Positions 7,889 through 16,204 of a stretch of 64,000 bases of DNA are shown here, piece by piece (within the stretch, counting starts at the first letter, position 1; the number at the start of each line of letters is the position of its first letter). Origin of the DNA: Halobacteriovoraceae bacterium (GTDB lineage: Bacteria > Bdellovibrionota > Bacteriovoracia > Bacteriovoracales > Bacteriovoracaceae); the NCBI GenBank assembly GCA_002707495.1, contig PAMZ01000018.1:248001-312000 (forward strand), given 5' to 3'. The notes beneath the pieces were generated by a model. The model was not told where the DNA came from and searched no databases. It saw only the letters and a list, made by a program, of their open reading frames with translations. A program made the position numbers and the translations under genes.

Positions 7889-8563
7889 TTAGTAGTAGAG
7901 AAACATTTCCTGTTGATCAATGGAGTCATGTATTTTTCCGACTAATTTATCAAAATGGTTTTCGTTCTCGAGGAAATCTAGATCGTCTGTATCGACAATC
8001 AAAGACTTTCCAAGATCATAATTATCATACCATTCATTGTAGTAACCATTAAGTTTGGTCAAGTAGTCTATTGGTATGGCTTGCTCATAATCACGACCGC
8101 GCATTTTAATTCTTTCTACTAATTTAGGTACTGAGCGTTTCAAGAAAATCATCAAAGTTGGAGCGCTAAGATAATTAATCATCGAGTGATAAAGGGTACA
8201 GTATGTTTCATAATCTCTTTGATCAAGATCACCTTGCTCAAAAAGTGCCCGAGCAAAGATATTGGCATCCTCATAAATAGAACGATCTTGAATAGCCGAG
8301 CCAGCACCGTTTTCAATACTCTTGTGAGTGTTAAATCTATGGTTAAGAAAATAAACCTGTAGAGGGAAACTCCATCTACTCATATTATCGTAAAAATCCG
8401 CGAGGTATGGGTTGTCTTGAACTGATTCGAAATGTGGTTTCCATCCCAACTTTTGAGAAAGTTTTTTAGTAAGAGTTGTTTTTCCACTTCCAATATTTCC
8501 AGCAACAACAACGAACATTTTATTCGAACCACTAGATAGCTGATGATAAGCCTCTAAACTCAT
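7889..8563 (-). CDS. Deoxynucleoside kinase (dNK/dGK family)
   Basis: With the start used here the protein has 224 residues. The P-loop GNIGSGKT is at 22-29, the FES segment with catalytic Glu at 45-47 and the DRS motif at 93-95, and an arginine-rich lid (KMRGRDYE) lies near 165. Such kinases phosphorylate deoxynucleosides with ATP in salvage. I chose the ATG at 8563 because GGGGGA lies 4 bases upstream; a longer reading from TTG 8629 has no ribosome site. In a predator it could recapture nucleosides from prey DNA (inference). Substrate choice among dA, dG, dC and dT is not readable. Confidence 0.9.
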   Translation of the reverse strand: MSLEAYHQLSSGSNKMFVVVAGNIGSGKTTLTKKLSQKLGWKPHFESVQDNPYLADFYDNMSRWSFPLQVYFLNHRFNTHKSIENGAGSAIQDRSIYEDANIFARALFEQGDLDQRDYETYCTLYHSMINYLSAPTLMIFLKRSVPKLVERIKMRGRDYEQAIPIDYLTKLNGYYNEWYDNYDLGKSLIVDTDDLDFLENENHFDKLVGKIHDSIDQQEMFLYY

Positions 8564-8666
8564 GAATTCCCCCAATATCTTGTGTGCCAAAAGAGATATC
8601 AAAATCCGATAAATACCGTCAAATGACAAAAAACTTCTTTTTCTTACTTCAATAAATTTGGATGAG

Positions 8667-8695
8667 TTTACCTATCGCACAAGCTCTATTATCAT
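8667..8695 (+). promoter_or_regulatory. Candidate sigma-70 promoter giving a leaderless message
   Basis: TTTACC (8667-8672), a 17-base spacer and TATCAT (8690-8695) precede the ATG at 8702 by only 6 bases. Transcription would start at or next to the ATG. No Shine-Dalgarno sequence is present. Confidence 0.45.
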
Positions 8696-8701
8696 TATTA
8701 A

Positions 8702-9712
8702 ATGAGGGTTACGGGCTATAAATATAGATATTTAGCGATATTAATAATATTTGTTTTTCCGCTATGCAGTACTTCCATGGCCCAAGACTTATTAGACGAT
8801 ACAAGCTCTTCTCTAACTCTAGGAGATAGCTCCGAACAATTCACAGAAAAAATTGATATTATTTCTAGGTCTGGAAAGATCTTCATCCTCACTAATAATA
8901 ATCAATTATTATCTAAGGGTGATTTCATAACTATGAGCTTAAGAGATCAGGGACCAGTGGCTCGGGCGGTAGTAGCAAAAAATCACAAAGGCCGTGCAGG
9001 TATAAAAATTCTAAAAGTATATTCTCTGCAACGCTGGGCAAAGCTTGCTAGAGGAACGGATGTAGATATTATCCGCGGTGATGATAGTGCTCTTTTTAAA
9101 CCCAAAAAAGAAAAGAAAGTCACTGATGAAGAAGCAACTATTGCAGGAGAAGAAGATCTCTTTAATGATACAGGAATTATAGAGGAAGATGAGCTTGGAG
9201 ACTTCTATGCTGATAATCGTCTCATAAAACCGGATAATATGGTCTCAATTGGTTATGCTCAATTTTCTTTTGTAAATGATGCTGACACAACAGTGGATAC
9301 TTTAGTTAATAATCAATTTAACTATGCCTACGGTTATCAGTTTGCAGACAACTACTGGGTCGAAGGGTTGTTTGGCAGGGTTCAGGTCGATGGATTTCCT
9401 CGAGCAGGTGAACAAACGATAATTAGTAACCTTACGGCAAGACTGAAGTACACTATTAAAGCTCCCTTATTTTCTTTTTTTCTTCCCTATGTAGGAGTTC
9501 AAACTTTTTTAGTTTCAAGTCCCAATGCTGGTGTTGTTGGGGATGGTGTTGATGAAGTGACAGCAGCATTGGAAAAGCGAGTTGTAGATGATCTTGAAAA
9601 AACTCAACTTGTTTTTGGTTTTACATTTTTAAGAAGGTTAGTTCCTGGTTGGTTTTTTAAAGCCGATGTTGGAAATGATATTTTTAGTGCAGGATTCGCC
9701 ATTGAATTTTAG
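8702..9712 (+). CDS. Outer-membrane beta-barrel protein, unknown
   Basis: A 336-residue protein with a signal peptide (residues 1-28, cleavage after SMA). Residues 30-150 look like a soluble domain with an acidic, Lys-rich linker. The C-terminal part (about 175-336) has alternating aromatic/aliphatic strands (VSIGYAQFSFV, YAYGYQFADNYWVEGLFG) and ends in Phe, as outer-membrane barrels do. No named family is recognised. The 3' end overlaps the start of a tiny lipoprotein gene by 11 bases, which suggests joint translation. It may be translated from a leaderless message. Confidence 0.75.
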   Translation: MRVTGYKYRYLAILIIFVFPLCSTSMAQDLLDDTSSSLTLGDSSEQFTEKIDIISRSGKIFILTNNNQLLSKGDFITMSLRDQGPVARAVVAKNHKGRAGIKILKVYSLQRWAKLARGTDVDIIRGDDSALFKPKKEKKVTDEEATIAGEEDLFNDTGIIEEDELGDFYADNRLIKPDNMVSIGYAQFSFVNDADTTVDTLVNNQFNYAYGYQFADNYWVEGLFGRVQVDGFPRAGEQTIISNLTARLKYTIKAPLFSFFLPYVGVQTFLVSSPNAGVVGDGVDEVTAALEKRVVDDLEKTQLVFGFTFLRRLVPGWFFKADVGNDIFSAGFAIEF

Positions 9713-9875
9713 AATATTGCTTTTTATTTTCTTTTTTTCAGGTTGTGGTCTAAAGACACTTCCCACTCCTCCAAAGAAAAAATTTACTCCCATGGAGCAG
9801 CAGTATATTAAACGCTATGAAGTAAAAAAAGAGAAAAACCAGGATAAAAAGTCAGACACTCAGAAGAAGAAGTGA
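9702..9875 (+). CDS. Tiny lipoprotein, LptM-like
   Basis: A 57-residue protein starting at TTG 9702, chosen because AGGA (9691-9694) lies 7 bases upstream and because this start gives a clean signal ending in FSGC. The mature N-terminus CGLKTLPTPPK resembles the CGxKGPLYxPP start of LptM (YifL), a small lipoprotein that assists assembly of the LPS translocon in enterobacteria. The rest is Lys, Gln and Asp-rich. The similarity covers about ten residues, so the family is only suggested. A longer reading from 9666 lies within the upstream gene and lacks a ribosome site. Confidence 0.6.
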   Translation: MNFRILLFIFFFSGCGLKTLPTPPKKKFTPMEQQYIKRYEVKKEKNQDKKSDTQKKK

Positions 9876-9876
9876 A

Positions 9877-10335
9877 ATGAGTCTTATTATTGCCACTGGC
9901 TCCAACCTAGGAAATAAAATCGACTATTTAACTGAAGCAAGGCTTAAACTTCAAAAGTTGTTTGAGCTTGTTGAGCAAAGTAGAGTTTTCTCTAGCCCCG
10001 CCGTTGACTATGAAAATCAACCGGATTTTTATAATCAACTACTGGAGTTTAAGATTCCACAAATGCCTGCTCATGATGTTATCAAGTTGTGCTTAGACAT
10101 CGAAAAAACCATGGGCCGTATAAGAGAAATTAAAAGGGGTCCTAGAAACATAGACATAGATATCATCTTTTGGGGTTTAGACACAATTAACTTGCCAGAA
10201 CTTACTGTCCCGCATCCAAGGTGGAGTGAGCGAAGTTTTATTGTCCTACCTTTGCAAGAACTACCTTACTTTGAAACCTTGGCCAAACATTATAAAATAC
10301 CTACTAATTTTGAAAATACTGCGTCACCAATATGA
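9877..10335 (+). CDS. folK: Dihydropterin pyrophosphokinase (HPPK)
   Basis: FolK transfers pyrophosphate from ATP to 6-hydroxymethyl-dihydropterin in folate synthesis. The 152-residue product shows the family's TGSNLGNK near the N-terminus, the signature GPRNIDIDI around residues 87-96 and PHPRWSERSFIVLPL after it. The gene begins 1 base after the lipoprotein stop codon, so it shares a transcript. No folP or folB is adjacent. Confidence 0.95.
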   Translation: MSLIIATGSNLGNKIDYLTEARLKLQKLFELVEQSRVFSSPAVDYENQPDFYNQLLEFKIPQMPAHDVIKLCLDIEKTMGRIREIKRGPRNIDIDIIFWGLDTINLPELTVPHPRWSERSFIVLPLQELPYFETLAKHYKIPTNFENTASPI

Positions 10336-10346
10336 AGGAATAAGAA

Positions 10347-11483
10347 ATGGATTTTTCACTCAGTCCCGAGCAAAAAGAGATGTATGACCTAGCCATAAAA
10401 TTTGCAAAAAATGAAATGATTCCTTTTGCTGCAGAATATGATGAAGAAGGTACATTTTGTGAAAAACAGATAAAAAAAGCTTGGGAGCTTGGATTTGTTA
10501 ACACTTGTATTCCTGAAAAGTTCGGGGGTAATGGGTTTACACTACTAGATGCAGTTACTATTGGTGAAGCGCTCTCATATGGTTGTATGGGAATGTACAC
10601 TTCAATAATGTGTAACGATTTAGCTCTTACTCCTATCGTTGTTGGGGGATCGGATGAGCAAAAAGAAAAATTTCTCAGGCCATTTACCGAGTCCCCAAAG
10701 CTTGCATCTTTTTGTTTAACAGAACCGGGCAATGGATCTGATGCGGCTGGAATAAAAACGACTATAAAAGACGGAGGAGATCATTGGATCTTAAACGGAC
10801 AAAAAATGTGGATTACCAATGGTGGCTATGCTGATCTTTTTACCGTTTATTGCACAACAGACCCGGAGTTAAAGCACAAAGGGATATGTGCATTAGTTGT
10901 TGATGCTAAAAGTGAAGGTGTGAGTATTGGAAATAAAGAAGATAAGATGGGGCAGAGAACTTCTGACACACGCGCCATTCAATTCGAAAATGTAAAAGTA
11001 CCCAAAGAAAATATGTTAGGTAGTCCAGGTGATGGATGGAAGATTGCTATGAAAACTCTGGATCACTCCAGACCTCTAGTGTCTTCGATAGCTTTAGGTG
11101 GTTCACAACGCGCGTTAGATCTTGCGAGTCAATACGCCAAGGAGCGCATTCAATTCAATGTCCCTATTGCAAAACATCAAGCGATTCAATTCATGCTAGC
11201 AGAAATGCAAATGAAAATTGAAGCTGCAAGATTGCTGATTCAGAAAGCAGCGTGGCAAGCCGATCAAGGCATACAAAACACCATAGCAGCATCATCAGCT
11301 AAAGCTTTTGCAGCCGATACCTGTATGCAAATAACAACTGATGCTGTACAAATATACGGCGGATACGGTTATTCAAAAGAGTATCCTGTTGAGAAGCTTA
11401 TGCGTGATGCCAAGCTAATCCAAATTTATGAAGGGACTAGTCAAATTCAAAGGCTTGTCATTTCAAGAGAAGTTTTAAAATAA
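10347..11483 (+). CDS. Acyl-CoA dehydrogenase (short/medium-chain type)
   Basis: This 378-residue FAD enzyme has the usual length for butyryl-CoA-type dehydrogenases. The flavin and substrate motif CLTEPGNGSDAAGIKTT lies near residue 125, WITNGGYA near 155, and the catalytic Glu is E362 in YEGTSQIQR. It oxidises acyl-CoA at the alpha-beta bond and passes electrons to ETF, which is encoded directly downstream by etfB-etfA. The gene begins 11 bases after folK. Chain-length preference cannot be read by eye. Confidence 0.95.
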   Translation: MDFSLSPEQKEMYDLAIKFAKNEMIPFAAEYDEEGTFCEKQIKKAWELGFVNTCIPEKFGGNGFTLLDAVTIGEALSYGCMGMYTSIMCNDLALTPIVVGGSDEQKEKFLRPFTESPKLASFCLTEPGNGSDAAGIKTTIKDGGDHWILNGQKMWITNGGYADLFTVYCTTDPELKHKGICALVVDAKSEGVSIGNKEDKMGQRTSDTRAIQFENVKVPKENMLGSPGDGWKIAMKTLDHSRPLVSSIALGGSQRALDLASQYAKERIQFNVPIAKHQAIQFMLAEMQMKIEAARLLIQKAAWQADQGIQNTIAASSAKAFAADTCMQITTDAVQIYGGYGYSKEYPVEKLMRDAKLIQIYEGTSQIQRLVISREVLK

Positions 11484-11509
11484 GTTAAATAATAAAAAGG
11501 AGCATTAAG

Positions 11510-12298
11510 ATGAACATTTTTGTCTGTGTAAAGCAGGTTCCGGATACCGAAACTAAAGTCCAACCAAATGGAGATGGAAGCTTTATTGAAACAAGTTCTA
11601 TTAAATGGATTATGAATCCCTATGATGAGTTTGCAGTGGAGCAAGCTCTTTTAGTAAAGGCAGCTAATGCTGGTTCAACTGTAACTGTCGTTAGAGTTGG
11701 TGGAGTCAAGGATACTGAAGCATTAAGAACAGCAATGGCGATGGGAGCGGATGAAGCTATTCTTGTTGAAGCTGAAGATAATTTGGATTCATATTCAATC
11801 GCTAAAGCTCTTAAGGGTGCCATCGAAAAGTCAGATAAAACTCCAGATCTAATTCTCGCAGGTAAGCAGGGTATTGATGATGATTGTCTTCAAGTTCCTC
11901 AAGTCTTAGCAGAGATGATGAACCTACCATCAGTTGCCGTAATTGTTGGCTTTGAGCAAAACGGTGAAACTGTTACAGTCAAAAGAGAAATCGAAGGTGG
12001 GGCGCTAGAAGTTTACGAAGTAAAAACACCTTGTGTGCTTGCTACTAATAAGGGAATCAACACTCCTAGGTATGCTTCTCTTCCAGGAATCATGAAAGCA
12101 AAGAGAAAACCAATGCAACAATTAACATTGGCAGATGTTGGTGTTTCAGCAGATGACAGAAGAGTTAAATATTCTGACTTCCAACTTCCTCCTGAGAAAC
12201 CACCAGGAAAGAAATTTGATGCAATGGACGAGGCTGAACAACAAAAAGTTGTGTCAGAGGTCGTAGGGTTATTAAGAACTGAAGCGAAGGTGTTATAA
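11510..12298 (+). CDS. etfB: Electron transfer flavoprotein beta subunit
   Basis: The 262-residue protein begins with the EtfB signature CVKQVPDTET and has the AMP-binding region (AGKQGIDDD) near residue 120 and the family motif VKREIEGGALEVYEV near 160. With EtfA it carries electrons from acyl-CoA dehydrogenases to the membrane quinone pool. AAGGAG precedes the ATG. It is separated from etfA by one base and follows the dehydrogenase gene by 26 bases, forming an acd-etfB-etfA unit. Confidence 0.97.
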   Translation: MNIFVCVKQVPDTETKVQPNGDGSFIETSSIKWIMNPYDEFAVEQALLVKAANAGSTVTVVRVGGVKDTEALRTAMAMGADEAILVEAEDNLDSYSIAKALKGAIEKSDKTPDLILAGKQGIDDDCLQVPQVLAEMMNLPSVAVIVGFEQNGETVTVKREIEGGALEVYEVKTPCVLATNKGINTPRYASLPGIMKAKRKPMQQLTLADVGVSADDRRVKYSDFQLPPEKPPGKKFDAMDEAEQQKVVSEVVGLLRTEAKVL

Positions 12299-12299
12299 A

Positions 12300-13259
12300 A
12301 TGGCAAACGTATTAGTATTTACAGAAACAAATAATGGAAATGTGAAACCAGTCACTCTAGAAATTCTAGGAAAACTTAACGGCCAGACTGTTGATGTGGC
12401 AGTTATTGGAGATCTAGGTGATGATCAGGTGAAAGTTCTTGCTGAGTATGGAGCAGGTAAAGTTCATAAACTTAAAGGTGATAACTTGGATAAATACTCT
12501 CCTGAAGGATACTCAAACGCCCTTCATGGATTTATCTCCAGTGGAAGTTACGATTATGTTCTAGCCGGCGCGACTTCTATGGCTAAAGACATGCTTCCAA
12601 GACTAGCGACCAAGTTTGAAGCTGGACTTGCCTCAGACTGTGTGAATTTTATTTTTGAAGGTGATACATTTCATGGAACGAGACCGCTTTTTGCTGGAAA
12701 GTGCTTAGCGAAAGTTGAGCTCTCTGGGCCAAAACCACATTTTGCAACAATCAGACCAAACGCACTTGGTATGCCTGAGTCTCCAACAGCTGGTGCGGGA
12801 GAAGCAAGTGAAGCGAGCGTTAACGCAGGTGAAATAAGAGCTGCCATCAAAGAGATTATTGCTTCAGCTTCAGAAAAAGTAGATCTAACCGAGGCAAATA
12901 TTATTATTTCTGGTGGTAGGGCGATGAAAAACTCAGAAAATTTTTCTATTCTTCATGAGATGGCCGAAGTTGTGGGAGCTACTGTTGGCGCCTCAAGAGC
13001 TGCCGTAGATTCAGGTTACGCTGCTCCCGATATGCAAGTTGGGCAAACAGGTAAAACAGTTTCACCATCTCTTTATATTGCTTGCGGAATTTCAGGGGCA
13101 ATTCAACATTTAGCAGGAATGAGAACTTCAAAAGTTATTGTGGCCATTAATACGGACCCCGATGCACCAATCTTTACAAAGGCTGATTACGGAATTGTCG
13201 GTGATCTTTTTAAGATCGTTCCAATTATGACTGAAGAGCTTAAGAAGGTAGTTGATTAG
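12300..13259 (+). CDS. etfA: Electron transfer flavoprotein alpha subunit
   Basis: A 319-residue protein with the FAD-binding C-terminal signature GQTGKTVSPSLYIACGISG (about residues 248-266) followed by INTDPDAPIF. It forms the FAD-carrying half of the ETF heterodimer. The start lies 1 base past the etfB stop. An intrinsic terminator begins 27 bases after its stop and closes the transcription unit. Confidence 0.97.
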   Translation: MANVLVFTETNNGNVKPVTLEILGKLNGQTVDVAVIGDLGDDQVKVLAEYGAGKVHKLKGDNLDKYSPEGYSNALHGFISSGSYDYVLAGATSMAKDMLPRLATKFEAGLASDCVNFIFEGDTFHGTRPLFAGKCLAKVELSGPKPHFATIRPNALGMPESPTAGAGEASEASVNAGEIRAAIKEIIASASEKVDLTEANIIISGGRAMKNSENFSILHEMAEVVGATVGASRAAVDSGYAAPDMQVGQTGKTVSPSLYIACGISGAIQHLAGMRTSKVIVAINTDPDAPIFTKADYGIVGDLFKIVPIMTEELKKVVD

Positions 13260-13285
13260 CAAAATATTTTTAAAAATATTTTTTT

Positions 13286-13313
13286 AAGAGGGAGCTTTTG
13301 GCTCCCTTTTTTA
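13286..13313 (+). terminator. Intrinsic terminator after etfA
   Basis: GGGAGC/GCTCCC with a TTTTG loop, extended to about 10 bp by A-T and G-U pairs, is followed by six T residues. It lies 26 bases after the etfA stop and just before the next gene on the same strand. Confidence 0.92.
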
Positions 13314-13328
13314 TGATACGATTTTTAT

Positions 13329-13946
13329 ATGAGAGAAAAAGTACTAGGCTTATTAGCCTATTTAATAATCAAAATTATAGGTGTCACTCTTAGAGTGCAC
13401 TCTCATTTTCCTGATGAAAAAACAAAAAACGACTATCTAGAAAGATTCAATAATAAAAAACCAAGGCCAGGACAAAACTACTTACTAGCTTTTTTTCACC
13501 AAGATGAGCTTTGCCTCCTAAATCATTGGAGACATAGGAATATGTCTGTTCTAGTTTCTATCTCCAAGGATGGAGAAATAATGAGTAATGCTGCCAAGCT
13601 ACTAGGCTATCAACCCGTCAGGGGATCATCATCAAAAAAGGCGGTATCTGGTCTGATCGCAGCTATTAAAAAAGTGCGCTCTGGAGCTTCAATGGCTTTT
13701 GCTGTGGACGGACCGAGAGGACCCATCTATAAAGTGAAAGACGGTGTTTGTGCTGTATCTAAAAAAACTAACACACCTATAATGCCTGTCAGGGCAAGCT
13801 CTTCACGAACTAAAGTCTTTGAAAAATCTTGGAATAAGGCTAAGTTCCCTTATCCGTTCTCTCGAATTGATCTTTATTTTGGAGAGCTTAAAGTTTATGA
13901 AAAGTCCGAGTTGGAAGATCAACTAATCAATTTATTGCCCCTATAG
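13329..13946 (+). CDS. DUF374 lysophospholipid-acyltransferase-like protein
   Basis: A 205-residue protein with one N-terminal membrane anchor (about 5-25). The body follows the DUF374 order: FFHQDELCLL (about 55-64), SISKDGEIM, GYQPVRGSSSKK, FAVDGPRGPIY (about 138-148) and a Lys-rich TPIMPVRAS segment. The family belongs to the LPLAT superfamily and acts on membrane lipids or lipid A; the HxD-type motif is seen as HQDE. The gene follows a strong terminator, so it has its own promoter. A 16-base perfect palindrome covers its stop codon. Confidence 0.82.
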   Translation: MREKVLGLLAYLIIKIIGVTLRVHSHFPDEKTKNDYLERFNNKKPRPGQNYLLAFFHQDELCLLNHWRHRNMSVLVSISKDGEIMSNAAKLLGYQPVRGSSSKKAVSGLIAAIKKVRSGASMAFAVDGPRGPIYKVKDGVCAVSKKTNTPIMPVRASSSRTKVFEKSWNKAKFPYPFSRIDLYFGELKVYEKSELEDQLINLLPL

Positions 13947-14014
13947 GGGCACGAAAATACTCCAAGACTTAAATAAAAACTGAATCTTACCGATAGTTAG
14001 TAAAAGGTATATTT

Positions 14015-14755
14015 ATGGCACAACAAAAAATAGATTATAGCTGGAATGATAATCCGGCCTCTTTAGACGAAGCATATGAAGATTTAAAGTCTGAGAGTCA
14101 TCAAAACTCAGATGATAATGAACAGGACTTAGCCACAAGACATAATCTACAAATTACAAGAAGACTTTTTCACATGGCCAATGGTTTCGTGATAGCCTCT
14201 CTCTACCTAATTACTTTCAGTCATTCCCAAATGGTACATTTACTAGGAACTGTCGCATGTGCCCTATACCTAGTAGAGCAGATAAGAATTAATTATCCTG
14301 AGACTGCCGCAAAACTACTCCCTTTCACGAAACTCATCATGAGAGCAGAGGAGCAATTAAAAGAATCAGCAATGGTTCCCTATATGATGGCAGTGTTATT
14401 AACGATCATTACATTTCCCAAACATATTGCACTGGTAGGTATTTACACTCTTGCTTTTGCCGATCCCCTTTCAGCAATGGTGGGTATAAAATTCGGAAAA
14501 CATAAACTTTCCCCGACACGAAGTGTAGAGGGGGGCGCGGCTTTTTTCTTTACCACTTTTTTTATTTCAATGTTTATTTTAGCTGGTTATAGCGGAGGTC
14601 TCACTTCAAGCGTTTTTGGAGTTTCACTGCTTTTAGGAATTTGCTGTACACTTTTTGATTTGGTTCCACTTAAAATTGATGACAATTTAACCATCCCACT
14701 TTTTACAGCAGCTGCACTTTGGCTTATTTGTTCAGTTTTTGGAGTCTACCTCTAG
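14015..14755 (+). CDS. Dolichol/phytol/diacylglycerol-kinase-like CTP-dependent lipid kinase
   Basis: A 246-residue polytopic membrane protein with a soluble N-terminal 50 residues and about six to seven hydrophobic segments. RRLFHMANG (about 50-58), FADPLSAMVGIKFGKHKL (about 150-167) and the following SVEGG are the diagnostic motifs of the SEC59/DGK1/phytol kinase family, which shares the CTP-binding loop with CdsA. Members phosphorylate prenols or diacylglycerol with CTP. The substrate here is unknown. A DUF374 lipid acyltransferase gene lies just upstream, consistent with envelope lipid metabolism. Confidence 0.8.
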   Translation: MAQQKIDYSWNDNPASLDEAYEDLKSESHQNSDDNEQDLATRHNLQITRRLFHMANGFVIASLYLITFSHSQMVHLLGTVACALYLVEQIRINYPETAAKLLPFTKLIMRAEEQLKESAMVPYMMAVLLTIITFPKHIALVGIYTLAFADPLSAMVGIKFGKHKLSPTRSVEGGAAFFFTTFFISMFILAGYSGGLTSSVFGVSLLLGICCTLFDLVPLKIDDNLTIPLFTAAALWLICSVFGVYL

Positions 14756-15684
14756 ACTCCAAAAGAATGACTATAGGGTGAAGTTGTCTGTTTAATATCA
14801 TCGTATACTTGTTCTTCATAGCTATCGTTTTGATCAATATCCTGGTCCATTTGATTCTGATTTGAACCTTGATCATATTGGTAACCATAAGAATCATTAT
14901 CGTTTTGAGCGTATTCATCATCGCTTAGGTTATCATCCTGTGCGTAATCTTCCTGCGCTTGCTCAGTATTCTGATCATTCATCGCCCAGCTCTGGTCATT
15001 ACTGTAGACTGCCTCGTCCACTTGAGCGTCACTAGGTGATTGAAACTCTAATCTTATTCCACCGTACTGAGTATCATCAGTAAGTGTTATCATATAACTG
15101 CCTTTCTTAACTTCATAAAAAAGACCCGATCTTAACTCTCTTGTTCTTGTATCCTCGTATTGAAATACATTTCCTACCATCCGCTCCCTAGTGTTTATGG
15201 TAAATTCTCTACCGCCCGGAAGTGAAACATTTATTTCTTCAATAACACCATCAACAACCTTTGCACTTCCCGAGTAGTCGAGTTTGTTTTTTAAAACCTT
15301 TTTATTAACAATACCGCCTGTAAGCTCTAAATCTAGATCTCCAGCTACTGCTGGTTCGGGAGCTGCCTTGGCTTGTTCTTCTTTAATAACTTCTTTTTTA
15401 GATTTCAATAGTGGTTTAAATTTTTCTCGAACTGCCGCATTCACTTTTTCAACTAATTTTGAATCATCTTGTTTTTTCCAAAGATTTGGATTTAAAGAGG
15501 CAGCATTACGTCCGAATTTAATTTGACCAAAAGTTTCATCTAATCTCTTCGTCAGTTTGATATTAAAGTCATTAGTTAAAGGGCTTGCCGTATTAAAACG
15601 ATAAGAGTTGTAAGCCGCAAGCGCCACCAATAAGCAACCTGGCATAATAACCGCGTACCTAAATGTCCTTGCCATAGTATTCAT
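14752..15684 (-). CDS. Membrane-anchored protein with Asn/Asp/Gln/Tyr-rich tail
   Basis: Starting at the ATG at 15684 (AAGGAG 10 bases upstream; ATGs at 15693 and 15675 are alternatives) the protein has 310 residues. One hydrophobic segment near the N-terminus (VIMPGCLLVALAAYNSY) acts as anchor or signal. A charged Lys-rich region and a beta-rich middle (INVSLPGGREFTINTRERMVG, YEVKKGSYMITLTDD) follow. The last 75 residues are low complexity, rich in Asn, Asp, Gln and Tyr. No family is recognised. It is convergent with the lipid-kinase gene, overlapping by 4 bases. Confidence 0.65.
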   Translation of the reverse strand: MNTMARTFRYAVIMPGCLLVALAAYNSYRFNTASPLTNDFNIKLTKRLDETFGQIKFGRNAASLNPNLWKKQDDSKLVEKVNAAVREKFKPLLKSKKEVIKEEQAKAAPEPAVAGDLDLELTGGIVNKKVLKNKLDYSGSAKVVDGVIEEINVSLPGGREFTINTRERMVGNVFQYEDTRTRELRSGLFYEVKKGSYMITLTDDTQYGGIRLEFQSPSDAQVDEAVYSNDQSWAMNDQNTEQAQEDYAQDDNLSDDEYAQNDNDSYGYQYDQGSNQNQMDQDIDQNDSYEEQVYDDIKQTTSPYSHSFGV

Positions 15685-15840
15685 AACTCTCATTCTCCTT
15701 GCCCATTATTATGCAGGGCGCATGCCAAGAATGAGGGGTGGAAAAAAGCATGTAAATTACTGAAATTATGAATGTTCTAATAGTGAGGGTGTTTACTCTT
15801 TAGACAGTGAACGAAGTTTTTACACTAAAATAATAACCAG

Positions 15841-15920
15841 TGAAACCTTCTGATGAAGGTTTCTAAGCTGATAGATCTGGACACAATAGACATTGCTTTT
15901 TGTTATTAATCAAAGTCCAG
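15841..15920. repeat. 80-bp tandem repeat, copy 1
   Basis: First of two adjacent 80-base units ending CAAAGTCCAG. It holds a 9-bp hairpin, GAAACCTTC/GAAGGTTTC with a 4-base loop (15842-15863), and a TAGATCTGGAC arm (15872-15882). It differs from copy 2 at about four positions. Confidence 0.9.
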
Positions 15921-16000
15921 GGAAACCTTCTGTTGAAGGTTTCTGAGATGATAGATCTGGACACAATAGACATTGCTTTTTGTTATTAATCAAAGTCCAG
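15921..16000. repeat. 80-bp tandem repeat, copy 2
   Basis: Second unit, with the same 9-bp hairpin (15922-15943) and arm (15952-15962). The arm pairs with GTCCAGATCTA at 15995-16005, an 11-bp inverted repeat around a 32-base loop that abuts the stop codon of the small gene at 16006. No T-tract follows, so these are not plain terminators. The remainder of the gene-free stretch (15694-15840) shows nothing that I can name. Confidence 0.9.
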
Positions 16001-16005
16001 ATCTA

Positions 16006-16197
16006 TTAAGGATAGTCGAGTTTGATTCCCATATAATCAGCGTGAGAGCTTTTAAATCTTTTTATCGCGATAGCAACTATGTCCTCGATGGGTATATCTG
16101 AGTTTTTACTCATCGTCTGAAGATCTTCAATTAGATTTTTTTCAATTTGAACTTTCAACTCGGCTGTTTCGCCTTGATTGTGTTTTTGTGATTTCAT
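16006..16197 (-). CDS. Small ribbon-helix-helix-like protein
   Basis: A 63-residue protein. A short strand (TAELKVQIEKNLIEDL, about 11-26) followed by two helices (PIEDIVAIAIKRFK, about 37-50) fits the ribbon-helix-helix pattern of small DNA-binding proteins, but no toxin gene is adjacent. It starts 7 bases after the DUF4388-like gene and is therefore probably co-transcribed. The structured tandem repeat begins right after its stop codon. Family assignment is tentative. Confidence 0.5.
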   Translation of the reverse strand: MKSQKHNQGETAELKVQIEKNLIEDLQTMSKNSDIPIEDIVAIAIKRFKSSHADYMGIKLDYP

Positions 16198-16204
16198 AAA
16201 AACC

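Noticed and set aside
9666..9701. Longer N-terminus for the tiny lipoprotein
   Set aside because: It would lie within the barrel gene, lacks a ribosome site and places the lipobox too far from the start.
10304..10732. 142-codon frame antisense to the acyl-CoA dehydrogenase gene
   Set aside because: Shadow of a well-supported gene in another frame.
13936..13951. Perfect 16-base palindrome over the DUF374 gene stop
   Set aside because: It has no loop and no T-tract, so it is not a terminator; an operator role cannot be supported from one copy.
14741..14760. Hairpin GGAGTCTA/TAGACTCC at the convergent stops as a terminator
   Set aside because: Neither strand has T residues after the stem; A residues follow on both sides. 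It lies inside coding sequence and may be incidental.
15841..16000. CRISPR-like array from the repeated units
   Set aside because: The units are 80 bases and adjacent without spacers, only two copies exist, and no cas gene is near.
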